Shown here: positions 43,240 through 50,645 of the stretch, one piece after another
Layout of the letters: each line of letters starts with the position of its first letter
Numbering within the stretch: the first letter of the stretch is position 1
Source: Coprobacillaceae bacterium UN01-12pH3A
GTDB taxonomy: Bacteria; Bacillota_I; Bacilli_A; Erysipelotrichales; Coprobacillaceae
DNA: 61,483 nt
Assembly (NCBI GenBank): GCA_027676805.1
Contig: JAQENU010000015.1
Span: 1-61,483, forward strand
Reading direction: 5' to 3'
Made by a program: the position numbers and the translations under genes
The notes under the pieces: generated by a model
Told to the model about the DNA's origin: nothing
What the model saw: only the letters and a program-made list of their open reading frames with translations
The model's database searches: none

Positions 43240-44310
43240 ATGAATGATAATTTAATAAGTGCAAAAGGATTGATTGAATTTAATAAATCAGATGACATTG
43301 TTTCTGATTTAAAGAACATTATTGATTTATCACAAAAACAAGCCTATCAAGCAGTGAACACAGCATTAGTTTATCGAAATTGGTTGATTGGATATAGAAT
43401 TGCTGAAGAAGAATTAAATGGTGAAGATCGTGCTGAATTTGGTGCAAAAATAATTAAACAATTATCGAAGGAACTAACTGAGATATATGGCAAGGGATTT
43501 GACCGTTCAAACTTATATCGCTGTTTACAATTTTATAAGCTGTTTCCACAAATTGTCGACTCAGTGAGGCGACAATTGAATGTACAATTGAGTTGGACAC
43601 ATTATAGAGTTTTATTACAAGTAAATGATAAAAAAGCAAGAGATTGGTATGAAAAAGAAGCCATCGAACAAACTTGGAGTGTTAGAACATTACAACGTAA
43701 TATTTCATCGCAATATTATTATCGTTTACTGAAATCACAAGTAAAAGAACTAGTGATTGAAGAAATGAAACAACTTACAGGTAATAGTAAATATGATAAG
43801 TTAGAGTTTATTAAAAATCCTGTGATTGCAGAATTCTTATCTTTATCAAGTGATACTTCATTTACTGAAACACAACTTGAATCAAGTATTATTAGTAATC
43901 TTCAAAAATTTTTAATGGAACTTGGAAAAGGATATGCATTTATCGCAAGACAACAACATATACATACAGAAAAACAAGATTACTTTATTGATTTGGTTTT
44001 TTATAACTACTATTTAAAATGTTTTGTGTTAATTGATTTGAAAACAGAAAAAGTAACACACCAAGATGTAGGGCAAATGGATATGTATGTAAGAATGTAT
44101 GATGAATTAAAACGTACAGAAGGAGATAATCCTACAATTGGTATTATTTTATGTTCAGAAACAGATGAAGATATTGCCCGTTATTCCGTTTTAAAAGGAA
44201 ATGAGCAGTTATTTGCAAGTAAGTATAAACTATATTTACCAACTGATGAAGAATTAAGAGCTGAAATTGAAGCACAAAAGACAATATTTAAATTACAACA
44301 TGATGAATAA
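43240..44310 (+). CDS. PDDEXK nuclease-domain protein (YhcG/DUF1016 family)
   Basis: This 356-residue protein matches the YhcG family. The N-terminal DUF1016-type domain contains NTALVYRNWLIGYRIAEEEL and the LYRCLQFYKLFPQIVDSV helix. The C-terminal PD-(D/E)XK nuclease domain has the catalytic pattern YFIDLVFYN...VLIDLK (D251, D266, K268). YhcG proteins are often found in defence or restriction loci; a DNA-cleaving role is plausible but unproven. AAAGGAGC precedes the start. It is divergent from the XRE repressor and has its own terminator, so it may be an independently controlled defence gene. Confidence 0.9.
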   Translation: MNDNLISAKGLIEFNKSDDIVSDLKNIIDLSQKQAYQAVNTALVYRNWLIGYRIAEEELNGEDRAEFGAKIIKQLSKELTEIYGKGFDRSNLYRCLQFYKLFPQIVDSVRRQLNVQLSWTHYRVLLQVNDKKARDWYEKEAIEQTWSVRTLQRNISSQYYYRLLKSQVKELVIEEMKQLTGNSKYDKLEFIKNPVIAEFLSLSSDTSFTETQLESSIISNLQKFLMELGKGYAFIARQQHIHTEKQDYFIDLVFYNYYLKCFVLIDLKTEKVTHQDVGQMDMYVRMYDELKRTEGDNPTIGIILCSETDEDIARYSVLKGNEQLFASKYKLYLPTDEELRAEIEAQKTIFKLQHDE

Positions 44311-44316
44311 GTAAAA

Positions 44317-44360
44317 ACGACTAATTAAGAAATAGATTCTTGGTTAGTCGTCTTTCTTTG
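44317..44360 (+). terminator. Terminator after the YhcG-type nuclease
   Basis: ACGACTAA (44317-44324) pairs with TTAGTCGT (44344-44351), with an inner AAGAA/TTCTT extension, followed by a pyrimidine-rich CTTTCTTTG run. Confidence 0.65.
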
Positions 44361-44448
44361 TATATAATCGCAACAAAACATAATGATTTTTAAAAAATAT
44401 TGAATTAAATAACAAAATGTAATATACTGTAGGCGAGGAGGTAATATC

Positions 44449-45090
44449 GTGGAAATAGTTAATAAATTCTCAGAAACTTTTAATGATTTAAGAATGGAAC
44501 ATACAGTATCTAGATCGGATATTGCGATAATTCTTGATGTAAGTGAGGCAACTGTTGGATTTTGGGAGCGAGAAGGAAGGAAACCGTCATTTAATCAATT
44601 GATTATGCTAAGTAGATTGTTTGGTGTATCTGTGGATTATTTGATAGGAAACAGTGATGAACAGAATAATACTAATAAAAAGCCTGATACGGTGGATAAG
44701 TTTAAAAATTCAATTCATTTTAAAAAATACCAAGAAAATCCAGAGATGTTTAATGAAACATTTCAAAAATTATACAATGAGTTTGGTGATGAGCGTACAA
44801 GATTCATTACAAACAAACATGCAGTATTAAATACATTAAAAAATAATATTGAAGATGATGTTTATGTTCAATTGGAAAAGGATTTTTCAAAACTAACTGG
44901 AACAATGGCTGAAGTCTTTCAATATCTAATGTTCATTCGTTCAGGTTCTTTAGTCTATGATAGTGATGAAGATGAAATGTATGAACAAAAGGAACGTGAA
45001 ATAGAGTATTTGCAATCTATTTATCCAACAATTAAATTTGATAGAATTTCTGATGAATTTATTCATAACCTCTATGAATTAAAGAGATAA
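44449..45090 (+). CDS. XRE-family regulator adjacent to the integrase
   Basis: This 213-residue protein has an N-terminal Cro/C1 helix-turn-helix (FNDLRMEHTVSRSDIAIILDV then EATVGFWEREGRKPSFNQLIMLSRLFGVSVDYLIG) and a roughly 140-residue helical C-terminal region with no recognised domain. It starts at GTG 44449 behind GAGGAGGTAATATC. It lies 44 bp upstream of the integrase gene and probably controls integration or excision. Confidence 0.85.
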   Translation: MEIVNKFSETFNDLRMEHTVSRSDIAIILDVSEATVGFWEREGRKPSFNQLIMLSRLFGVSVDYLIGNSDEQNNTNKKPDTVDKFKNSIHFKKYQENPEMFNETFQKLYNEFGDERTRFITNKHAVLNTLKNNIEDDVYVQLEKDFSKLTGTMAEVFQYLMFIRSGSLVYDSDEDEMYEQKEREIEYLQSIYPTIKFDRISDEFIHNLYELKR

Positions 45091-45107
45091 ATAACCTCCA
45101 ATACCCA

Positions 45108-45122
45108 TGATGTTGAGTCAAC
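45108..45122. other. Inverted copy of the left attachment sequence upstream of the integrase
   Basis: TGATGTTGAGTCAAC here matches the reverse complement of 22406-22420 at 14 of 15 positions. It also contains the palindrome GTTGA-G-TCAAC. It lies between the XRE gene and the integrase start, overlapping neither coding region. Confidence 0.55.
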
Positions 45123-45134
45123 GAAGGAGGAACA

Positions 45135-46277
45135 ATGGGAATTCGTAAAAAATCAAAAGCGAAAGCTAAAAATGGGTATGTCTATGAAGTAAGTGTTGCT
45201 TATAAAGATTTATATGGTGTGTCACAGCGTTATTGGAAAAGTGGGTTTGAAACAAAAAAAGAAGCATTAGAACATGAAGGATATATTCGTAATGAAATCA
45301 AAATGAATGGAACGTTGTATAAAGAATGTGAAAAAACATTGAATGAAGTTTATTATGAATACATGGAATATGAAGGCAAACAAGTGCGTGGATACAATAC
45401 GATTGTTTATTATGAAAATACAATGAAGAATCATATTGAAAATTCCATTGGTAGAATGAAGATTCGCTTTATCAAGTATAAACAATTACAAGATTATTTT
45501 AATGATTTAGAAAAGAATAAATCACATCCAACTGCAGTAAATGCAAAGAAAGTCATTTCTGCAACACTTCAGTATGCTTTGCGTTGTCAGTATATTTATG
45601 ATAATCCTTTAATTAATGTGAAGCTTATTCCAGTGAATGATGAAAGTAAAGAAAAAGAGGAAAAGAAGAAAACTATTACAGATGAAGAATTTATAAATCT
45701 TGTTAATGGTGTTCTTTCAAAAAGTAAGTATAGTCGTAAAGGATCTGAGTTTAATAATAAAGCGTATGTTGTTGCGATGTATATTTCTCATTATTGTGGA
45801 TTACGCATTGGAGAGGCATTTGCTTTAGAAAAGCATGATTTTGACTTTGTAAATGAAACGATTAAGATTGATCGAGAACTTGTTTACGAAGGATTAAGAA
45901 GAAAGAACTACTATACAAAAGGCAAGCTAAAAAGTGAAACTTCTAAAGCGACGATTGTTTTTCCAAAACCATTACAAGAAGTATTGAAGCAGTGGTTTGA
46001 AGTTAATCCTCATGAAATAGTCATTTGCCAAGAAGATGGTTGGTATATGAGTCCTTCTTCATTTAATGCAAGAGTATCTAAAGTATCTCATGAGTTAGGT
46101 TTTCATTTTCATTATCATATGCTTCGTCATACGTTTGCGACAACACTTGCGAAAAATGGTGTAAGTGATGTTGTTGCAATGAAGATGATGCGTCATTCAC
46201 AAATTTCAACCACTATGCAAATCTATACACACCCTGATTTAGAAGATCAAAGAAAAGCAATTCAAAAAGCTTTCTAG
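45135..46277 (+). CDS. int: Tyrosine-type site-specific integrase (Tn916 Int-like)
   Basis: The 380-residue recombinase has an N-terminal arm-DNA-binding beta domain (NGYVYEVSVAYKDLYGVSQR), a SAM-like core-binding domain, and a catalytic domain with R224 in HYCGLRIGEA, H328/R331 in HMLRHTFATTLAKNG, H354, and nucleophile Y364 in TMQIYTHP. It integrates and excises the element. The arm domain should bind the TGTGG repeats at both ends. Its stop lies about 120 bp inside the right repeat, the usual arrangement. AAGGAGGAACA precedes the ATG. Confidence 0.95.
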   Translation: MGIRKKSKAKAKNGYVYEVSVAYKDLYGVSQRYWKSGFETKKEALEHEGYIRNEIKMNGTLYKECEKTLNEVYYEYMEYEGKQVRGYNTIVYYENTMKNHIENSIGRMKIRFIKYKQLQDYFNDLEKNKSHPTAVNAKKVISATLQYALRCQYIYDNPLINVKLIPVNDESKEKEEKKKTITDEEFINLVNGVLSKSKYSRKGSEFNNKAYVVAMYISHYCGLRIGEAFALEKHDFDFVNETIKIDRELVYEGLRRKNYYTKGKLKSETSKATIVFPKPLQEVLKQWFEVNPHEIVICQEDGWYMSPSSFNARVSKVSHELGFHFHYHMLRHTFATTLAKNGVSDVVAMKMMRHSQISTTMQIYTHPDLEDQRKAIQKAF

Positions 46278-46561
46278 AAAACCCTGAAATTTGACACATG
46301 AAAAAGTGTGGTCAAAATGTGGCGAAAATGAAAAAATCAAACTTTCGTCACGATACATAAATTCAAAAAAACACGATAAATAAAGGATAATTTGAACGTC
46401 GACTCAATCAAAATAAACTGCAAGAATTTCCCTCATATGAAAAACAAGTAAACCCTCATACAACCTATGTACAATAGGCATACAACCGAAAAAGTACGAT
46501 ATAATCAATGCTTTTAGCCGTATTTAGCATATATACAGTTGTATATAAAAATCATGAATTT

Positions 46562-46609
46562 TTCCGTAAAAATGGATTTTTTCCGTAAGTTTCCGTGAAA
46601 GTTCCGTGA
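46562..46609. repeat. Four phased TTCCGT(A/G)A repeats
   Basis: TTCCGTAA starts at 46562 and 46581 and TTCCGTGA at 46591 and 46602, spacings of 19, 10 and 11 bp on the same strand. The unit differs from the TGTGG repeats. It looks like a second set of integrase arm sites or a clustered regulator-binding array. Confidence 0.5.
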
Positions 46610-46630
46610 AAATTAAGCAGATTTCTTAGA

Positions 46631-46713
46631 TGATATCTGTTTTTTTTTAGAAAAATAATTGAAAAATAGATTTAATTATTGATGTAAAGTTTCTATGATA
46701 CAATAAAAATAGA
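46631..46713 (+). promoter_or_regulatory. Promoter block, copy 1 of an approximately 83-bp duplication
   Basis: The block begins TGATATCTG and contains GAAAAATAATTGAA, a TTATTG box, AAGTTTCTATGA and TACAAT at 17-bp spacing. It closely matches 48257-48340. Downstream lies the 28-residue membrane peptide gene. Confidence 0.6.
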
Positions 46714-46751
46714 AAGAGTTTTGCAAATTTGAATTTATGGAGGTATTTCAG

Positions 46752-46838
46752 ATGAACACTATATTATGGATTTTGATTGGAATAGCAATATTATGTGCAG
46801 GTATTACCATATATTTTAGCACAAAGAAGAAAAAGTAA
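46752..46838 (+). CDS. 28-residue single-span membrane peptide
   Basis: ATG at 46752 opens 28 codons: MNTILWILIGIAILCAGI, a continuous hydrophobic helix, then a short tail ending in KKKK. GGAGG stands 9 bp upstream and the duplicated promoter block about 40 bp upstream, so expression is plausible. Small one-helix peptides with a basic tail include type I toxins and membrane regulators; there is no direct evidence for either here. Confidence 0.5.
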   Translation: MNTILWILIGIAILCAGITIYFSTKKKK

Positions 46839-46865
46839 ATTTTAATTTGAAAAGGATGACATAGT

Positions 46866-47096
46866 ATGGGGTTATTTGATAAATTAAAGAAAAAAAGAAA
46901 CTACTTGGAAAATGTATCAAGATAAGTTAGGTAATAATTTAATGAGTGTAAGAGTTGATACAAAATATTCAAATGAATTATATTTGCATATGTTCAAATT
47001 AAATATAAAGTGAGAGAATTTATTGAAGAAATGGAAGAGTCAGAAGAACGTGCAACTTTTAAAAGACCACAGAGAAATGTAATGTCAAAGGAATAG
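46866..47096 (+). pseudogene. Frameshifted gene of unknown family
   Basis: An ATG with upstream AAAAGGATG begins MGLFDKLKKK, but the frame closes after 19 codons. The coding-like sequence continues in a second frame (TWKMYQDKLGNNLMSVRVDT) and then in a third, ending ERATFKRPQRNVMSKE at 47096. Two frameshifts within 230 bp mean that it is degraded, or a sequencing problem. I do not recognise the intact family. Confidence 0.5.
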
Positions 47097-47174
47097 GCAT
47101 AATCCGAAATTTAGATACTAATTACTATTAAATTATGGTATAATAAGCAACAGTAAAAGAGAGGTGAAATAGGT

Positions 47175-47927
47175 ATGATTCTTACAACAGAAGTATTAAA
47201 ATTTTTAAAAGATACACCAAATTCCGCATATGAAAGTGTTAAAACAGAGTTTTTATATCATTCAAATAAGTTGGAAGGTAGTACGTTTACAAAAGAAAAT
47301 CTCGAAAAATACCTACAGGACAATATCATTGAAGGAAGCCATAAAATCGATGATGTCTATGAAACCATCAACTCTACTCGATTGTTTGATTTTATAGTTG
47401 ATACATTAGAAGAACCTCTCTCAAAAAGACTTATGCTAGAATTTCATCGCATGCTAAAAGATAAAACATTAGATTACGAAAGAGGTTTTGCAGGATGTTG
47501 GAAAAAAATTCCTAACATGATATCAGGTGTTGATTTGAAATTAGCCCAACCTTGGGAAGTAGAATCTAAGATAGAAGAATTACTTAAACAGTGGGAGGAT
47601 TCAAATAAAACATTTGAAGATATTATAAAGTTTCATGCACAGTTTGAAAATATTCATCCCTATCAGGATGGAAACGGGCGTATAGGAAGATTTATTATGC
47701 TTAAACAATGTGTTGAAAATGGTGTGGATCTTATCTTAATCGATGATCAGTATTCTGCGGAATATAAGAAGGCATTGTATATTGCACAATCACAAAAAGA
47801 TTACTCAATGCTAAGTGATATATTTAAGAAATGTCAGAGTTTGTTAGACCAAAAGTTAGAATTCTTAAAAGAAACAATTAAATATATAGACCAAAATGGA
47901 ATAGAAATAAATCAGCAATCTATGTAA
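47175..47927 (+). CDS. Fic/DOC-family protein with N-terminal inhibitory motif
   Basis: This 250-residue protein carries the Fic catalytic motif HPYQDGNGRIGR at residues 161-172 (catalytic H161), close to the consensus HPFxxGNGRxxR. Fic enzymes transfer AMP or other nucleotide parts to target hydroxyls. Near the N-terminus SNKLEG (S30 to G35) fits the (S/T)xxxE(G/N) inhibitory helix, placing it among self-inhibited class II Fic proteins. The target is unknown. AGAGGTGAAATAGGT precedes the start. It is monocistronic with a terminator, in a scarred accessory zone. Confidence 0.88.
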   Translation: MILTTEVLKFLKDTPNSAYESVKTEFLYHSNKLEGSTFTKENLEKYLQDNIIEGSHKIDDVYETINSTRLFDFIVDTLEEPLSKRLMLEFHRMLKDKTLDYERGFAGCWKKIPNMISGVDLKLAQPWEVESKIEELLKQWEDSNKTFEDIIKFHAQFENIHPYQDGNGRIGRFIMLKQCVENGVDLILIDDQYSAEYKKALYIAQSQKDYSMLSDIFKKCQSLLDQKLEFLKETIKYIDQNGIEINQQSM

Positions 47928-47928
47928 A

Positions 47929-47968
47929 AAAAACTACTTATAAATATTGTTATAGTAAGTAGTTTTTT
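47929..47968 (+). terminator. Terminator after the Fic gene
   Basis: AAACTACTTA pairs with TAAGTAGTTT around a 15-nt A/T-rich loop and is followed by a T-run. Confidence 0.8.
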
Positions 47969-48095
47969 TATTTATTGCTTAGATGAGGCAAATTAGATGA
48001 AAAATAATTATGCTAATATGCAATATTAATTTAATGAACTTTCCAAGAAATATAATTACCCAACTCTTAAAAATATTAAGAAGCTATTTGCTGTT

Positions 48096-48255
48096 ACATT
48101 TAAAAATGGTATTAGGGAAGGATATATCGAGTATTATAATACACAGAGAATTACAACAAAATTAAAAGGATTCACTCCTATGCAATATAGGAATCAATCC
48201 TTAATCAATCAAGTATGTTAATACTTACTGTGTCCAACTTTATGGGTTCACTTCA
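48096..48255 (+). mobile_element. Remnant of an IS3-family insertion sequence
   Basis: The reading frame ending at 48221 gives EGYIEYYNTQRITTKLKGFT then PMQYRNQ, the C-terminus of an IS3-family orfB transposase. It is followed by TGTCCAACTTTATGGG and TTCACTTCA, resembling the right inverted repeat of these elements. No left end, orfA or DDE core is present, so only the last 160 bp survive. The sequence from the Fic terminator to here (47970-48095) holds nothing else that I can assign. Confidence 0.7.
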
Positions 48256-48256
48256 T

Positions 48257-48340
48257 TGATATCTGCTTTTTATTTTGAAAAATAATTGAAGAGTGGATTT
48301 AATTGTTGATATAAAGTTTCTATGATAAAATAAAAATATA
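48257..48340 (+). promoter_or_regulatory. Promoter block, copy 2 of an approximately 83-bp duplication
   Basis: This copy of 46631-46713 has a better promoter: TTGTTG and TAAAAT at 17-bp spacing around ATAAAGTTTCTATGA. It starts right at the IS3 remnant's right end and drives the NimA-like gene. Confidence 0.65.
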
Positions 48341-48377
48341 AAGCATTATCTAAATTAGACTTTGGAGGGGAAATAGA

Positions 48378-48887
48378 GTGAGAAGAAAAGATAGGGAAAT
48401 AACGGATTTTGATGAAATAGTAAGTATAATGAGGAAATGTGATTCTTGTATAATTGCTTTAAATGATGGCGACTTTCCATATGTTGTTCCAATGAGTTTT
48501 GGGTTATCTGTGGAAAATAATCAATTATATTTATATTTTCATTGTGCAAATGAAGGTAGAAAACTGGATATAATTCGTAAAGACCCACATGTTACATTTG
48601 AAATGGATTGTGAGCATAACATTATTCTCTATGAAGAAAGAATGTCCTGTACAATGGGGTATGCCAGCGTTATCGGTCATGGAGAGTTTGAATTTGTTTG
48701 TAATGAAGATAAATTTGATGCGTTAAAGATATTAATGAAACAATATCATTCGGAGGATTTTAAATTTAATACTAATATGATGAAAGCAACGACTGTTTTA
48801 AAACTAAGAGTATTTGATATAGTCGGTAAAAGAAGAAATAATATCCATCCTGAAGAAAAGACAAAAACCCACATTTCATTAGAATAG
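48378..48887 (+). CDS. Pyridoxamine 5'-phosphate oxidase-like flavoprotein (NimA family)
   Basis: This 169-residue protein opens MRRKDREITDFDEIVSIM, then CDSCIIALNDGDFPYVVPMSFG, the split-barrel FMN-binding fold of the NimA/PNPOx-like family, and continues LYFHCANEGRKLDIIRKDPHV and GYASVIGHGEFEF. NimA-type proteins can reduce 5-nitroimidazoles, but most relatives are uncharacterised flavin or haem-binding proteins. It starts at GTG 48378 behind GGAGGGGAAATAGA. It is driven by the duplicated promoter just upstream. Confidence 0.85.
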   Translation: MRRKDREITDFDEIVSIMRKCDSCIIALNDGDFPYVVPMSFGLSVENNQLYLYFHCANEGRKLDIIRKDPHVTFEMDCEHNIILYEERMSCTMGYASVIGHGEFEFVCNEDKFDALKILMKQYHSEDFKFNTNMMKATTVLKLRVFDIVGKRRNNIHPEEKTKTHISLE

Positions 48888-48942
48888 ACTCAAATTTTAG
48901 TTTATTGAATAGATTAAGTAGGATAAGTGTTTGTTCTAATTC

Positions 48943-48957
48943 TATGAAAAACAAGTA
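48943..48957. repeat. 15-bp direct repeat shared with 46436-46450
   Basis: TATGAAAAACAAGTA is identical at 46436-46450 and here, and similarity continues imperfectly for about 20 bp further (AACCCTCATACAACC against GAATCCCATGTAACC). The two copies bracket the Fic-IS3-NimA zone, as the direct repeats of an integrated segment would. Confidence 0.5.
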
Positions 48958-49093
48958 GAATCCCATGTAACCCATATATAAAAATAATAATTAAACAATC
49001 TCATTAAGATGAAAGATTTGTTTGTTTACCGTTGATTGTTATAGTAGTATGTATGCAAAGCGTTATTTTATAATGTTGGAGGTTGTTGCAACT

Positions 49094-49516
49094 ATGTATT
49101 ATAAAAAAGAAATATCGCCTTTTATGGAAGCAAAAGAGAAATATAATGCATTACGAGAATTTGAACGAAAGAAAATAATTAACTTTTTGATTGGAAAAGG
49201 GCTAAAAGTACCACAGACCGGAGGAATGGGGTATTGCTGCTATACAAATGGTGGAACTTTAGAAAGAAGCTATGATCTGACAAACTGGAAATGGATAACA
49301 GTTAAGAAAGAAGAGGTAGAGTATCTCATTTCATTGCAGGCATTTGATCAGGATAAGAGTTCAAAAAACTTTCATGTATTAATGGATAGAATCGGAATCT
49401 GCTGTTACCCTAAAGAAGAAAAGAAACCGGACTACTTTAACTTAATGAAGGTGACTTCTTTAGAATTGCCTTTAGATGAAAAGGATTTAGAAGAACTGTA
49501 TAAATTATTACAATAA
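49094..49516 (+). CDS. Hypothetical protein
   Basis: The protein is about 140 residues from the ATG at 49094, which follows GGAGG at 49078-49082; a longer frame from 49022 (164 residues) has no ribosome site. It is soluble, with a basic helix EKYNALREFERKKIINFLIGKG, then GGMGYCCYTNGGTLERSYDL, and an acidic end EKDLEELYKLLQ. I recognise no family or catalytic motif. Confidence 0.6.
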   Translation: MYYKKEISPFMEAKEKYNALREFERKKIINFLIGKGLKVPQTGGMGYCCYTNGGTLERSYDLTNWKWITVKKEEVEYLISLQAFDQDKSSKNFHVLMDRIGICCYPKEEKKPDYFNLMKVTSLELPLDEKDLEELYKLLQ

Positions 49517-49585
49517 TAAAGAAATAGAATCCATACTTTAAAGTAAGTAAAAGCATTCATTTATTTTTAAAAGGAAATAATAAAA

Positions 49586-49630
49586 TAAGCACAAATCAGA
49601 CATTTATTTTGCCTATCTTGTGCTTTTTAT
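49586..49630. terminator. Bidirectional terminator
   Basis: AAGCACAA and TTGTGCTT form an 8-bp stem between convergent genes, flanked by an A-run on the left and TTTTTATTTTA on the right. Confidence 0.65.
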
Positions 49631-50490
49631 TTTATCGGAACAAATATTTTCACAACGTTCTCTGGATCATCAAAAGAAATTACTTCTCGTTCATATATTT
49701 GAAAATCTTCACGATCATCTAATTCTTCTTTAGTAGAAGCAAGCCATGTCCCATAAATATATTGATAAGATTGAAGCATATTAGCAAAAGTACCTCGATG
49801 AGTAAACACGGCATATTTTCCTCCGGATAACCTCTTTTCAATAAATTCTTCAGGAATATTATCAAACTGTTCCGCAGGGACACCAATAAACACAGAAAAA
49901 GATACATCCCCATCTTTTGTATAAGTTGTGTGCTGTGTCTCACAGATTTCATAACCGGCTTGTTTCATCGTGAAAAACTTATTGTAGATAGATAAAAACT
50001 GATCCCATAGTTGAGGTATCTTATTATCACTAAGAGTGGTCGTTCCTCTAATTCCGACTAATTCAATTTCTTTGATCAGACAGATTTCCGGGATGTGAGA
50101 AATATTATGAGCAATATGATAAACATCAGCCGGCTGTATTTTTCTTTTGGCAGAGGTAACTTGATTAAGCCTAGCTTTACGATAGTTTGTAGGACTGCAG
50201 TTAAACATTAATTTAAATGCACGACTGAATGCTTCCGGTGTTTCAAAACCACATTCTAAAGCAATATTGATAATACGTTCATTTGTATAAATAAGCTTTT
50301 CCGAAGCATTATAAAGTCTGCGTCTGTTGATATATCTTCCGACAGATTCTCCCAAAACAGAAGAGAAAAGCCGAGTCATATGATAATAGGAGTAACCGGT
50401 TGCTTTTGACACTTCACTTAAGCCAATATTATCAATTAAATGTTCCTCAATATATTTAATCGCTTTTTCTAAGGGAGATAATTCTTTCAA
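49627..50490 (-). CDS. AraC-family regulator with GyrI-like effector domain
   Basis: The protein is about 287 residues. The N-terminal AraC/XylS double helix-turn-helix spans roughly residues 1-105 (LSEVSKATGYSYYHMTRLFS and IINIALECGFETPEAFSRAF). The C-terminal half (about 125-287) is a GyrI/SoxS-Rob-type small-molecule-binding domain. Such regulators sense drugs and activate efflux or resistance genes. The TTG at 50490 follows GAAGGTGG and is preferred; an ATG at 50535 is an alternative. It is divergent from the UvrA-like gene and probably activates it. Confidence 0.85.
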   Translation of the reverse strand: MKELSPLEKAIKYIEEHLIDNIGLSEVSKATGYSYYHMTRLFSSVLGESVGRYINRRRLYNASEKLIYTNERIINIALECGFETPEAFSRAFKLMFNCSPTNYRKARLNQVTSAKRKIQPADVYHIAHNISHIPEICLIKEIELVGIRGTTTLSDNKIPQLWDQFLSIYNKFFTMKQAGYEICETQHTTYTKDGDVSFSVFIGVPAEQFDNIPEEFIEKRLSGGKYAVFTHRGTFANMLQSYQYIYGTWLASTKEELDDREDFQIYEREVISFDDPENVVKIFVPIK

Positions 50491-50645
50491 GATAACACCA
50501 CCTTCAAGTAAGTTTATTATACCATACTCAACCATCTGTCTCTATATGGATGCAACCGCGCAAAAAGTATCAAGTATAATGATCGATAATTCAGTAAAAT
50601 GTAAAAAGAATTGATACTTATGAGAGTGGAAAGAAGGTATTTTAA

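Larger units (their letters stand above)
46278..46751. repeat. Right end of the element and repeat-rich spacer
   Basis: This gene-free stretch holds, in order, two TGTGG arm-type repeats (46307 and 46318, 11 bp apart), the direct repeats GATAAATAAAGG (46375-46386) and GTCGACTCAA (46398-46407, candidate attR), a 15-bp repeat shared with 48943-48957 (46436-46450), four TTCCGT(A/G)A repeats (46562-46609), and the first copy of a duplicated promoter block (46631-46713). Confidence 0.6.

Noticed and set aside
40337..46277. Element considered as a prophage
   Set aside because: There are no capsid, portal, terminase, tail or lysis genes; relaxase and MobC mark a mobilizable element.
46562..46609. 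TTCCGT repeats considered as a CRISPR array
   Set aside because: The repeat is too short and the spacing too tight; no cas genes are present.
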